This document shows, piece after piece, positions 22,800 to 34,990 of a DNA stretch of 64,000 nt. The translations under genes were made by a program, and so were the position numbers. Origin of the DNA: Bretschneidera sinensis (Eukaryota > Streptophyta > Magnoliopsida > Brassicales > Akaniaceae); contig CM043698.1 in NCBI GenBank assembly GCA_023935145.1, positions 65,552,501 through 65,616,500 on the forward strand, written 5' to 3'. The notes beneath the pieces are model-generated. The model searched no databases and was not told the DNA's origin. It was given only the letters and a program-made list of their open reading frames with translations. Position 1 is the stretch's first letter; each line of letters starts with the position of its first letter.

Positions 22800-25700
22800 A
22801 TTTGACCTAAAAGTTGAACGAGTTTATTTCACTCTGTGATTCAAGTGTGTCACGAGGTGATGACTCGGGTTGAAACTCATCAAAACCCGAGTGCCCACGG
22901 CCCCACGAACTCCTCTTTTCTCCTATTTTGCTTGACAATTCTTTTGCAAAATTCATAGGTAAGTGGCTTAAATAACTTTTTATGGTAAATTAAAAATTTA
23001 TGCCTGAATTTTAATCTTAATTATAATTCATTCATTTAATTTGCAACTCTGACCATTCATTTCAAAATTTTAATAAATATATTACAAATCAGTCTTTGTC
23101 AGTTTCCGTCCAAAAAAACCAATTGAAATTATTTGACAACTTTAATGGGAAAAATGCCTTATAATATATGGTTGGACAATCATGTGTTGTGCGCCTGCTT
23201 TTTAATTGGTTTTCTCTTAAATGTAAAACTTCTTTGTACCAAACCACATGTTCTTTCATAAATGAAGCTTTTAACAAAAAAAATATATATATTTATTATT
23301 TCGTAAATCTTTAAATTATAAATTTATATTTTTTAATTTTTTAAATTATTAATTTAACATAAATAATTTGTAAACTATAAATTAATAACAATCAACTCTT
23401 TAAATTCATTTTCTGATGAGAAATTTAACCAAATGATGAATTTAAAAGAAAATTCTATTGGTTTAATAATTTTTCTACAATCAATTTTTGTAACAAACAT
23501 TCCCCATGTAATAATAATTAAATAAAAAAATTATCACTTGATGTCTTTCCCTTCAAATTTTCGTCAAAAAATAAATTTACGGAATTGATTGCTATTAATT
23601 CATAATTTAAGGAGCTCTTGCGTCAAATTAATAATCTAGAAAATTAAATGCTACAATTTCATAATTCGAATACTTGTGTTACAATAAACCCAAAAAAAAG
23701 TATAGTAATTATTTGATAAACCAAAACAATGCATAATGAATTATAGATGGAGACAAATTAATCAAATCCAATAAATAAATAAAATAATATCATTATCGAT
23801 AATATATTAATAATTAGAAAGAGATGTTTAGGTACAAAATAGGCAAAAGCTCAACCCATGGAATAGAGTTTAAGACAACGAGAAATTCTTAAATCGTCAA
23901 CCAAAAAGGCTAAAAGGCAGAAAAACATAGTAGTCCACTTTTTATATTCAATAATAATAACAATATATTAATGATAATTTAAACATTTTCATATCAACTT
24001 AATGGATATTTGATAGCTGTGATTAAGAAACCAGAGAAGTAAAATTTAAAGATGAATTTCTAATTTAGCCTTTATTTTATTTTATGAATCTCATGTAAAA
24101 TAAGCATATAACTATTAAGAAAATTGCACTATTATTTTTCATTAGACAACATAACAAATTTTATCGTATCTCATATAATTTAAGATGTAATTATATATTT
24201 TATTATGTGATTTTGGATAGATTTCATTTAAATCATGAAAAGATTTTTGTGGTAAATCGAACAGTAAAGTATGCCGTCCATTAAGTAAAAAGGGTGATGC
24301 CTTTAGTTTTCACACCCAATAAATTGTCTCAAAAATAATATTTTTTTTAAAAAAAAATAAAAGAGAAAAATAGGTTTATGATTAGATTAGCCTTGCAAGG
24401 TAGAAATGTGCAAATAATCTAAAAACTTAACCGAACCTGAATCATTTCATAACCAAACTAAAAACGTGATTATCAAAAGAAATTATTAGGTTTATAGTTA
24501 AAAAAAATTTTAATATGGTTACGGCTATGGTTTTTTATTTTTAAATACGTTGGTTAACTACTTAGCCTAACCATATTAAAATTATATATAATTTATAATT
24601 ATATATATTTTTTATAAGTATATAATTAAATATATATTATATATCTAATTAAAATTTTATCCTAATAAATTACAATAATAAATTAGATTTATGTTTCAAA
24701 ATCAATGGTATAATAGAAAAATAACTTACAAGTAAAAACCCTAACTTTTTAGAGCTTAATCAGTTAATCATAATCATTCTTGACTCTTGAGTATAATCAA
24801 AGATATCAACATTCACATAGTCTTTAATATTGATGATTGAGGGAGATAACTTGGAGGAGAAGAGCTTGATTGTTTAATGTTTTGGTTATTTTAATTTTCA
24901 TTCGAAAGTTTGTACTTTGTAACTTATTTTGAAATATTTAAATATGAATCAATTGTTCAAAATTTTAATATGAATTATTTAAGTTATATTATGCTTTGAT
25001 TAGTATAACTTTTTTGAATTGATAAAAAAAATTGTTTTTTTATTAACAATGGATAGTTGTAAAAGTTTGATAACTGAACCTAACCAAAAGTGTGATTGAA
25101 AAAAATTATTAGGTTTACAATTATAATTTTGCATAAATTATAATATGTTTTCTTTCTTTTTTTAATTTAGAAATATGTTTATATATTTATTAATTTTAAA
25201 ACTAACGATGTAATCTTTCTGTGAATGGACAATTTTTTTTAACGCTAAAAAGGATAGATAAAAATTAGTTTAAAATTTATTTTATTTATAAACAAAAAAA
25301 ATACAATTTAATTTGATTTGAAATATTCGAGTCAACTCATTTGTTGAGACTTGAGAGCCATTTTACAACTCAACTGAGTTGCAAGTTAAAAGATTTGAAA
25401 ACGAGTCAAAAAGCAAAAGAAGACAGTACTGGACCCAACATCACTCAACCAAGGAGATCCTTTATTTATTCCATTCGTCTAGGACAAGGTAAGCACAGGT
25501 GTCAGCCCAGGGTAGGTGAGGGACCACACCAAGAATCACATGCGTACAAACTCTAAAAATCACTTTTTTTTTTCTTTCTTGTTTTATTCTAGTTAAACTT
25601 AACTTTTTAAATCATTGGATACTTTTTTTTTCATTTAAAAATTAAAAAAAAAATTAATAATAAAATTAAATATCAATTTAATAAATTTAAATTCAAATAT

Positions 25701-27450
25701 TTTTTATTTAATATTTAATATTTAATTTTATTATAAACTTAATTTTATTTTAATTTTTAAATAAAAATAACCGTAATTTTTAAATCGTGAGTACATTCCC
25801 TCTGTATTACAAACCCTTTGCAAGTTATTTGCCCCATGAGCTTAGGGCAATGTGACCACTTTCACATTATTTGATCAAAAACACTACAAAGTTTTATAAA
25901 TCCTACCATTTGTAATATCTTTGATAAAAATTATAAAACCATTTATGTTTATGAAAAAACAAAAATTAAGTCAAACACTTTGAAAAAAATAATTTAAAAA
26001 AAATTAAAACTTGAAAATTTTAAAATAAAAACTGAATTATGTTAAATAAACTGTTTTCGTAATTGTTCTACCAATCACAAAATAAATTTTAACTTTATGG
26101 TTGTTTTATCGAAATCTGTGTCAAATATAATTCGATGAAATTGATTTTATTTTTTTTCTAAGTATCATCCGAGAGAGTTTATGAAATAGTTTTTGCTTCT
26201 TATAAATATAAATTAGGTCAAAAACCTACGATTTATAAATAAAAAAATCAAAATTAAATTTGTGTTAGAAAAATTATTTTATTTTTATTAAACATAAACA
26301 ATTTTTTAGTTTTACTATTATTTGATCAAAAATTATTATAAAAATTGTTTTATAAACCATAAAGGGAAACTATTCCAAATGGTAATATACTATGATGAAT
26401 TTGATATTTGCTTTCCATCTGGGCTGCAATCAAAATTTGATTTGAAAATTTTAAAAAATGAGATCCTAAGGACATTAACTAATGATGTTATAAAAAAAGC
26501 TCCAAGTCCGGTCTCATTTAGCTATAGAAACGATTTATGACTTTTAAAATGACTTATTCTAAAAACAATATTAAAACTAGAAGCGATATTGGTTTTTATA
26601 ACAAAGTATTTTTTTTTTCTATCAATGTTATAGCCGACTTTGAAAATTTTCTTTTTTTAAAAAAAAAATTCTAAGAAAATACAATTTTCTTGACTGAATC
26701 GTTTTTGGTGAGAAATTAATTTAGATTAGTAGAGAAGAAAAAATGAGATATCGAAAAAAAAAAAAAGAAAATCAATATTTTGCATTGTGTGTTTAGTAGA
26801 GAAAATGCACAAGTAAAAAAAACAAAACAAAAAAAATTAATTTATTTTAGCTTTCACTTTTTAATTCTTTCAATTCGAGAGAAAAATTATGATTTGCACA
26901 TGTGAGAACTACATAATTTTTTTTTCTCCTCATTTTTTTTTACCAAACAATAAAAAAATACTTTCACACGTGTTTTTATTTCCTTCTACATTTTCTTTCC
27001 TCTTTATCAACCATAACTTAAAAGTGAAACAAGCACCACACTTATTCTCACCCTTCTTTTTACATGATACAATCAACTCTAGAAGTTATAAACTACCAAA
27101 GAAAAGATATAAAATCCATAATAATATTTCGCTTTTGTTTGTCTAATAAAAGAAAAGATATGTTGATTTTTAATTGAATGAACTGAGATGATTTGTTGAC
27201 AGCAAATATATCATGTAATAAGATTATTAAACACATAGGATGTTAGTTAGCAAATTCTACGTTCTCTTCAATGCAATTACATGACCAGGATGCTCTTTCT
27301 GATCATAGGTTAGATACAAAATAGGTGCTTTTTCCTTCAAGGAAAGGGAAGATAATATTAAAACTTAACTATAAACATACATAAGACATGTTTACTGAAT
27401 AATTACAGAAAATTTTAGGGTATTAGATAGGAGCATTTTGGAATATTGCT
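22796..27450. other. Long AT-rich gene-free stretch
   Basis: Many A/T homopolymers and short low-complexity frames occur. A motif with aaattattaggttta and g(t/a)gattg/gtgattatc is present at ~24460-24500 and again at ~25075-25120, flanking material with ttaatatggtta, which may be an old repeat. No protein motif, RNA gene or complete transposon end is recognised. Confidence 0.5.
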
Positions 27451-27479
27451 AGATAAGGAGTTGAAAGAACAAGAAGGGA

Positions 27480-27930
27480 TATTAGAGTAATACAAACATT
27501 AAAAACCCATCATTTAAAAGAAAGACTGAGATTAAAAAAATCCAGTTGGGTAGAAACTTAGAAATTTTTTTGTTAAACTGAAGTAAATCCAGGACATTTA
27601 GAAAATAAGTGATCAGTAGTTTCTTGGTTAGAATTACACAACCAACACATAGGAGAGGAAACAATAGATTTACCATATAAAACAGAAGCTGTAGGAAATT
27701 TATTACTGTGCTAAAAGCCAACCAAAATATTTAGTTCTTGGGACAATAGGAAGTTTCGAAATATTTTCCCATGAAAGGGTGGTAAAGTAAGAGGAAACTG
27801 CTGAGAAAGCGACGAATCATATGCTGATTTAACAGTGAAAAGGCCAGAAGATGTAAGATACCATTAGTAGATAAAGGAAGTAAATTATGAGGAATTTTGT
27901 CCTGTAAGATAGTAGCCAAACTTTTTTTTT
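27480..27930 (-). pseudogene. LINE reverse-transcriptase zinc-binding (zf-RVT) remnant
   Basis: Minus-strand frames read GLFTVKSAYD (about 27850) and, after frameshifts, FPTASVLYGKSIVSS and MCWLCNSNQETTDHLFSKCP (about 27590-27660). This is the zf-RVT signature at the C-terminus of plant L1-type LINE proteins. Stops and shifts are frequent, so it is a dead 3' fragment. The neighbouring copia LTR begins at 28261. Confidence 0.72.
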
Positions 27931-28260
27931 TGTTAAAGGTAAAGACTGATTATTATTGATTGCAAATAGAGATAGTAACAAGGTATACCCCAGAGCCAAG
28001 TGAGCAGAATCTTTTGCTAGCAATGATCTGTAAGAAAGTCTGATCAAGGCGTGGTGCGCTTTCAGTCCTTAATATTGGCAATATCTCAAAACTTCCAGTT
28101 GCTTCGTTCTGTGATTCAACTGCTGTTTGTTCTCCATCCTCAATAGCTCCATCTTCATCTTCCATTGTTGCTTTCTCTGCAGAATTTTGTGTAACATATT
28201 GACAAAGCACTGGATATCTCATTTTGATAGTTTCAAGAAATTATACAAGGATGTGTCATA
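27931..28260. other. Unassigned stretch between LINE remnant and copia LTR
   Basis: It is GC-richer than its surroundings and open on the minus strand (27953-28222, with an acidic EDEDGAIEDGEQT segment). I recognise no domain. It may be part of the LINE fragment or a captured piece. Confidence 0.3.
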
Positions 28261-28612
28261 TGTTAGGCTATGTGTGGAGCCTGGTGGTTTTTTTTTTTTA
28301 TTTTGTCCAATTTGGTCTTTTCAGCACTGTTTGGTGTTTTATTTTAACCCGGAAATATAAGGGTTTTATCTTATTCTTTTGTGTAAGGGTGTGAGCCGTA
28401 TTTTGTGAATACTGTGATGAGTGTTTAGGGATGAAACCTCCTTGTATTGTACTTCAAGACATAGTGAAATCACTGCAACTCCGTGGACGTAACCCGAGTT
28501 TGGGTGAACCACGTAAATTTGTGTGTTGTGTGTTTGTCTTTGATTTATTTCTATTTTCTTCTCTACATTCGCATCTCAAGATCCGTAGGGATAGGGTAGT
28601 TTAACCCTAACA
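28261..28612 (+). mobile_element. 5' LTR of the second copia element
   Basis: It starts TGTTAGG and ends CCTAACA (352 bp), with the primer-binding site tggtatcagagct at 28615-28627 directly after it. The matching 3' LTR is not in the window, so the target duplication cannot be tested. Confidence 0.85.
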
Positions 28613-28614
28613 AC

Positions 28615-28627
28615 TGGTATCAGAGCT
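28615..28627 (+). other. Primer-binding site (tRNA-iMet) of the second copia element
   Basis: tggtatcagagct, two bases after the LTR end, complementary to plant initiator tRNA-Met. Confidence 0.85.
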
Positions 28628-28649
28628 ATCAGTTTTTTGAGTGGGAGTG

Positions 28650-30485
28650 ATGGTCGAAGAAGAAGGAAAGACGACAGGAATCGAGAAATTCGATGGCACA
28701 GATTTTGGGTATTGGAGAATACAAATCAAGGATTATCTCTATGAGAAGAAATTACATTTGCCTCTGTTAGGGGCAAAACCAGAAAGTATGAAGACGAATG
28801 GAATCTTCTTGATAGACAGGTACTGGGAGTTATTCGATTAACTCTATCAAGATCAGTTGCGCACAATGTTATGAAGGAGAAGACTACCAAGGATATGATG
28901 GCGGCTTTGTCCAGTATGTATGAAAAACCGTCGGCTAACAACAAAGTGCATCTGATGAAAAATTCGTTCAATTTGAAGATGGCGGAAAGTACCCCTGTTG
29001 CGCAGCATCTGAATGAGTTCAATACAATTGTTAATCAATTGTCCTCTGTTGAGATTGATTTTGATGATGAGATCCATGCTTTAATTGTTTTGGCTTCTTT
29101 GCCAAACAGTTGGGAAGCCATGAGAATGGCGGTGAGTAATTCTACTGGGAAAATAAACTCAAATATGAAGATATTCAGGATTTGATTTTAAGCGAGGAGG
29201 TTCGCAGGAGAGATACGGGTGAAACCTTGGGTTCTGGTTCCGCTTTAAATCTTGAGACAAGAGGTAGAGCACAGGATAGAAATTCCAATGGAGTAGATCA
29301 AAATCCAAAAGAGGAGGTAGGAGTAAATCCAGATCTGGACGACAACTGGAATGCTGGAATTGTGGCAAGACTGGCCACTTTAAGAAAAATTGTAGAGAAC
29401 CGCAGAAGAAAAAGAATGAGAACAATGCTGCAAATGCTGTGATAGAAGAACTACAGGATGCCCTATTACTTTATGTTGACAGTCCCATTGACTCTTGGGT
29501 TTTAGACTCAGGAGCTTCTTTCCATACCACTGCACACCGAGAAATCATGGAGCACTATGTGACAGGTGATTTTGGGAAGGTATATTTGGCTGATGGAGAA
29601 GCCTTGGATATTGTGGGTATGGGAAATGTTCGCATTAAATTGTCGAATGGGTCTGTATGGTTGATACAGAAAGTGTGACATGTTCCAAAATTGATGAGGA
29701 ACTTGATCTCTGTAGGACAGCTTGATGCTGAAGGTCACACGGTGACATTTGGGGCTGGTACTTGGAAGATTACAAAGGGAGCCATGGTAGTGGCTCGTGG
29801 AACAAAAACGGGTACTCTGTACATGACCTCAAGTGTGAGAGATACTATTGTAGTGGTTGATGCAAAAGTTGATACAAACTTATGGCACCGCAGGCTTGGT
29901 TACATGAGCAAAAAAGGGATGAAAGTGATGCTGTCTAAAGAGAAACTGCCAGAGTTGAAATCCCTTTACTTTGATTTGTGTGAGAGCTGCATTCTTGGGA
30001 AACAGAGAAATGTCAGTTTCTTGAAAGGAGGCAGAACTCCAAATCTGAAAAATTAGAGTTAGTACACACAGATTTGTGGGGAGCTTCACCGGTTGCATCT
30101 CTTGGAGGTTTGCGGTATTATATCACATTTATTGATGACTCAAGCAGTAAGGTATGGGTTTATTTTCTGAAAAATAAATCTGAGGTATTTGAGACTTTTA
30201 AGAAATGGAAGGTCATGGTTGAGACTGAAACAGGTTTGAAGGTAAAATGTTTGAGATCTGATAATAGTGGAGAGTACAAAAATGGGGGGTTTAGAGAATT
30301 TTGTGATGCTAATGGGATTAGGATGGAGAAGACTATTCCCGGGACACTACAGTAGAATGGCATGGCTGAGCGCATGAACAGGACCCTCAATGAGCGTGCT
30401 AGAAGTATGAGGTTGCATGCTGGGTTGCCATAAACTTTTTGGACCGATGCAGTTAGCACAGTAGCTCACTTGATAAAACGAGGAC
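28650..30485 (+). pseudogene. Second copia element: Gag, protease and start of integrase (broken)
   Basis: Gag begins near 28650 with IEKFDGTDFGYWRIQIKDYL, as in Tnt1-type copia elements. A frameshift occurs near 28790. Gag then continues as MMAALSSMYEKPSANNKVHL and shifts again near 29155. A CCHC knuckle (CWNCGKTGHFKKNC) lies near 29358-29400. Protease has SWVLDSGASFHT (about 29493), with a TGA near 29676. The integrase zinc region is LWHRRLGYMSKKGM (about 29880), followed by HTDLWG, RSDNSGEY and MNRTLNERARSMR pieces, with stops near 30054, 30354 and 30433. At 30485 the sequence is interrupted by the Athila-like element and resumes at 41752. Confidence 0.92.
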
Positions 30486-31568
30486 TGATGCGATGAAATT
30501 GACACTAGCAAGTGCACTAATCGTTCAAGTAATAAAATGATGAGTAAATATCATTCCCAACGAGGACTGAACAAATACTACAGAAATTATGACTCAATTC
30601 TTACTGTTATTTGAGCAAACGAATAATTGTAGGAGAAAAGTTTACTAACAATTAACTAAAGGGAAAAACATAACGCAATAATAAATAACGGAAGATTTGC
30701 AAACTTTGAAATGAATACTCTTATGAACTAATGTGTTAAGGACTCGACTTCACCTAAACCATTATTGACAAGAGTTTTGAATGGACAAGTTTTGTTTAAT
30801 ACTTTTTTCAAGATGGTAGAATCCCCAATAAATTGGTTATCCATATTCCAGGTCTAACCACAATCTCAAGAATCATCAACTTCAAATATCCATATTCCAG
30901 GTCTATTCTAGATTAATTCAACTTAAGAAGCTTTAAGTTCAATTGAATTCCTTGCAGTTAAATCTCCCTATTCGGTTACGATTTAAACGAACCACATGAA
31001 CTTCCTAGAATCCCTATTCGGTTACTTCTATTTCGTTCATGACATGTTTTACCTTGGCTTTGCATAGATAACAATCCAACATCATATTTATTAATTCAAC
31101 CATTCATAAAAGCATAGCTTCTCTATTCGACGCATCACCATGCCTAAAGAAAGAATCAAAATAATAAACAACATTAAGAACAATAAAACACACTCTTTGA
31201 AAAAGAAAGTAAATTCCAACTTGTCCAAATAGCAACTCAAGACATAGGTTTAGGATTCATCTATCCTTAACACAAAAATATCTACTCCATAATAATATTC
31301 AAACAAACCATGTTCATATCATAAAACATCAACATAACTAGATAAGAATAATACAAAACCGGAGAAGAATGATTAAAAGCTTATGAGTAGCCTTCAGTAG
31401 TGTCTCCAAGACTTAGCATTGATCATTTAACTAAAACAACTATTAGTAGAATAAGATAAACTAAACTCAAATTGCTAAAAACACATGAAACACAATTCTA
31501 ATGCTTAAGATCAACACAAAAAACGTGCCTAAAAGAAGTATAATAACATGATTTATTCAGAGATATCA
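30486..31568 (-). repeat. 3' LTR of the Athila-like element, with internal deletion
   Basis: It is 1083 bp against 1411 bp for the 5' LTR. The missing piece corresponds to about 41261-41594, joined here at gtgtctccaagactt near 31405. The deleted part includes the TATA box and the GCGCTGCAG-rich region. Ends and flanking target duplication are intact, so the deletion came after insertion. Confidence 0.92.
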
Positions 31569-31582
31569 CACCCCCAAACTTA
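31569..31582 (-). other. Polypurine tract next to the 3' LTR
   Basis: On the minus strand this is TAAGTTTGGGGGTG immediately before the LTR start, the expected position for plus-strand priming. The same 14 bases recur at 32930-32943. Confidence 0.8.
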
Positions 31583-32929
31583 CGTTTTTGCTAGTCCTCG
31601 AGAAAACTAGAACAAAATCCTATGCACACACATCCTAAGAGTGAGATATGGTTTGATTAGATTTGATTTAACATGCCTCAAAGATTGCATATAAATTATA
31701 ACGCAAGAAAAATTTCCAAATACTGCTAATATCTAGAATTTCAAATTTATTGCCAGTTTTATCTTACATCAAATTCTTCAAACGTGTGTGTGTGTAACAC
31801 CTTTATAAACTTAATCATCTCACCACTCTGATCGGTTTATGCAAGCAAGTAGGATAATTCCAATCTTTCAAAGTTCATAAGCTTGCTTTTCACACCACTC
31901 TCCACTAATGTAGGCCCAGACAATACCCGAGATCACCAGGACTTTATTCAGCTTATAACTTTGGCTAAGGCTAAGGTATGGTAAAAGATTTATTTGAGGC
32001 TCACATCACCTTAAGCACATCAACCAATAATCATTTTTTTTTTCAAACTTTTCCTCTGTTATCATGTACTACTCCAATACTTTTGCTGTTGTCACATCTT
32101 CTTCATCTTTTTTTTTTTTTTTCGTATGCTTGTACTATAGTAGCACCAGTCTTTATTCCTATGTGCATTAATGAAACTATAACCGAGCATGTACATGACG
32201 ATCAAACATGGCTTTTCCAGCTGCCTGTGATAGGCAAAATACAACTTGATCAAATAGTTCGTGTGGTTCAACTTCGATCTTTCCCTTGCTCACTCTCGAT
32301 GAGAAATATTTGATACTTAACACAGCCAAGTCGAAGACCACTTTCTTTTGCTCAATCCTCTGTCACCACTTAAGAGAATAGTCCATTCATTAATTGATGT
32401 GCTTACAGGTGAAAGGTAGTGTTATAGCTTTTTTTTTTTTAAGAAAATGAAATAGGTTAGATGATCGGGTGACAAAACAATAGATATCCAAGCTCAAAAG
32501 GGGAAAACTAAGGATAATTACATATCAAGAGTTGGCTAGAAAGGCTCAAACGTTCCAAACATGGCCTGGATCCTTTCTTTGGTACTGTACTACCTAGGAT
32601 TTCGCCTCGAGTGGTCTTCAAACAAGTTCTAGAGTCCAAGAGATCACAAGAAACTACACTGCTCACATAAACGCTCTCCGAAACAGCAAGACAACATAGT
32701 GCTTAGGTGTAAGTGCTCATTATGTTCCAAGAGTTCGATGTAAAATAAATCTAACAAATTCAAGCACACAGACAAACGCAACATTTTTCAAATTTTTTAT
32801 GGCTATAATCAAGTCAATATATTTCTCATCATCGGCAAAATCAAAATTAAACAAAAAAAAACACTCAGATAAAACAAACAGAAAAACAATTAGAAATATG
32901 AGCAGCACACAACACTCAGATAAAGTTCC
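31583..32929. other. Non-coding segment of the Athila-like element
   Basis: It lies between two identical polypurine tracts, downstream of the extra ORF. Plus-strand ORFs here (e.g. 31978-32313) are pyrimidine-rich and not convincing. No domain is recognised. Confidence 0.5.
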
Positions 32930-32943
32930 CACCCCCAAACTTA
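32930..32943 (-). other. Second, internal polypurine-like tract
   Basis: The 14 bases are identical to the tract beside the 3' LTR (31569-31582) and lie 1.36 kb upstream of it on the element's strand. Confidence 0.65.
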
Positions 32944-33191
32944 AATGATACATTGTCCGCAATGTATAAAATTTGAATCATAAAGTAACAGAAGGGAACT
33001 CCCCTGATTAGTTGGAGGCCGAATCAATCGTCCTTGTCAATGTCCTCATCGTCCGGATCACTGCTATAACCGAGATATGGTGGTAGTGGAGGAAGCTTTT
33101 GTGTGTCGATTCCCAAATGATTGGTAAAAATCCTCATCATCTGGTCATTGGTTTGAAAACAACCTACAACGTATGATGCCTGACCCCATTG

Positions 33192-34085
33192 TCAAAGCTC
33201 ATGAAGCTTCGTCTCAACCGCTGTCTGACGATCAGAAAGTGATATATTCCGTTGTTGGCGTACTGGCGGAGGCTGTGAGGAAGAAGCGCCTGGGCTCAGT
33301 GCTTGTTCTATATCCGTGATCCTATAGATAGTCCTGAGATCCAGAGGATGCATTGGTTGTTTGATTTGTTCCCCCGCAGTCCAGGTAACACCACACGAGC
33401 CACAAAGTGCTGTTATCAAAGATGGGAAATACAACCCCACACTGATCGAATTCGCGCTGTATAGAATGTTGTTTTGGATAATGTGTCCCACATCAATATT
33501 CAATCCTTGGTAGATGGCGAATAACAGGATTGCTCTGTCTCTTATGACATCACTTAAATGGGTTGTCGGAAGCAAACGAGCGCTCACAAAGTAATGCCAA
33601 GCTTTCGCTGTCCTATCCATTGCACTTGATGGAAATGACATCCGCTCATCACCGGACAATTTCCATTGTGTCTCAACTTTGCAAAGAACCCGGATTACCT
33701 CGTCGAGGTCAGGCGCACTGGCATAAGCACTGTACTCATCTATTGGGATGTTGGGAGTAGCGAGCAATTTTTTAATTGTGCCTTTGTCGAATGCCACTAA
33801 TTTCCCTTTAACCTTCACCTTCAGATTCGTGTTCTCGGCAACATTCGCATAAAATTCACGCACAACCGGAATAATTGCAGCTTCTGGTGTTGTGCAGAAT
33901 TTTTCCCATTTTCGGGCAGCGATGATCCTGTGAATGAGTAGAAAGTGTCCCTTAGTGATATTAAATCCCCGTTCAGGGATTAGGAATTTCTTGAGTTGAG
34001 AACACTCAAACCTCTCTGTTCTGCTTCCTTTGAGACAAAAAGCTCATAATTGTAACTGATAGGAGCCATTTGATCAAGACTACTG
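33192..34085 (-). pseudogene. Extra ORF in the env-like position (plant transposon protein-type domain)
   Basis: The long frame 33863-33192 continues upstream in frame to about 34000 (PERGFNITKGHFLLIHRIIA, RKWEKFC, VVREFYANV) and beyond a one-base shift to a YNYELFVSKEAEQ segment near 34060. The pattern FVS.EAE..., PERGF, RKWE.FC..P, VREFYAN, V.GK.V.F, DRTAKAWHYFVSARLLPTTH resembles the 'putative plant transposon protein' domain found in gypsy elements of plants. It sits after integrase, where Athila elements carry an env-like ORF. I see no signal peptide or membrane anchor, so an envelope role is not supported. Confidence 0.6.
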
Positions 34086-34990
34086 TGCTGTAAATAATCA
34101 AACTCTAAACTGCAGAAAACAACCTAGAGCAACACCCTTTTCCACACACACAGATGCCCAAATAATTTTTGCAGAAAAACTTTCACTCAAAGTGATGTAA
34201 TGTCTTCAATCAATCGAGTCTCGAATAACCCAGCATAATAGAGTGCATAGCTAACCCACCATCACCAGAATTTTGTGCAGCTACAATCACCTTTTTCTCC
34301 CAACGAACAGCCATGTTAAAATTTTTTAGCTAAAACAAAGAAAGTGCAACTTATCCGTTCTTACCTTCGTCAATATTTCATCAAATCACCATGTATTGTA
34401 AGGCAACCATAAACAAATCGAGTGATTTCACTCACAAATTTGAATTTTTGCTATCTTAAGATGAAGAAATCTTACTTGATTAGAAGACATCAACAGCACC
34501 CAAAAGCACTTGAGAGGTGTGATTCCCGTGAAGAACGGAAGCAATCCATGGTAGAAGATGCAAAAGAACCTTGATTTGGTAGTGTGATGGGGAAGAGAGG
34601 TTTAATTTTAGTGATTTGGAGAGAGAGATGTGATGGAAATCGGAAATTGAATTCACCTGACAGTGGAAAATTTGTTTATTTAAAAGCCCAGTGTGCGACC
34701 TGGCGCTGCAGCGCCAACTTCCCAGCACTGCAGCACTGAATCTCTGGACAGATCAGCGTGTAAGGGCAGGATCAGCGCTGCAACGCCCAAAGTGTAAGGC
34801 TGCAGCGCGAAGTCTCTATCCTGACTCCAATTAATCCTGAAAATAAACCAATAATAACACATTTTAAAGCAATAAAAATTGAATTAACAGACAAACTAAA
34901 CAGAACAAAAAAAATTTAAACATACAAAACAACTTCAAAAGGCAAGAAAAATAAAAAATAAGAACCAAAATTGTAGTTCTAATTTATAGT
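34086..34990. other. Non-coding spacer with GCGCTGCAG motifs
   Basis: It lies between integrase and the extra ORF. It contains a perfect 14-bp palindrome ggcgctgcagcgcc at 34702-34715 and further ctgcagc copies to about 34810. These are related to the block at 41371-41470 in the 5' LTR. No coding frame is supported. Confidence 0.55.

Noticed and set aside
25341..25556. 71-codon plus-strand ORF in the gene-poor region
   Set aside because: No homology that I recognise and no splice or promoter support; probably chance.
31978..32313. 111-codon plus-strand ORF in the Athila-like element
   Set aside because: It runs against the element's coding strand in a pyrimidine-rich non-coding part, with no motif.
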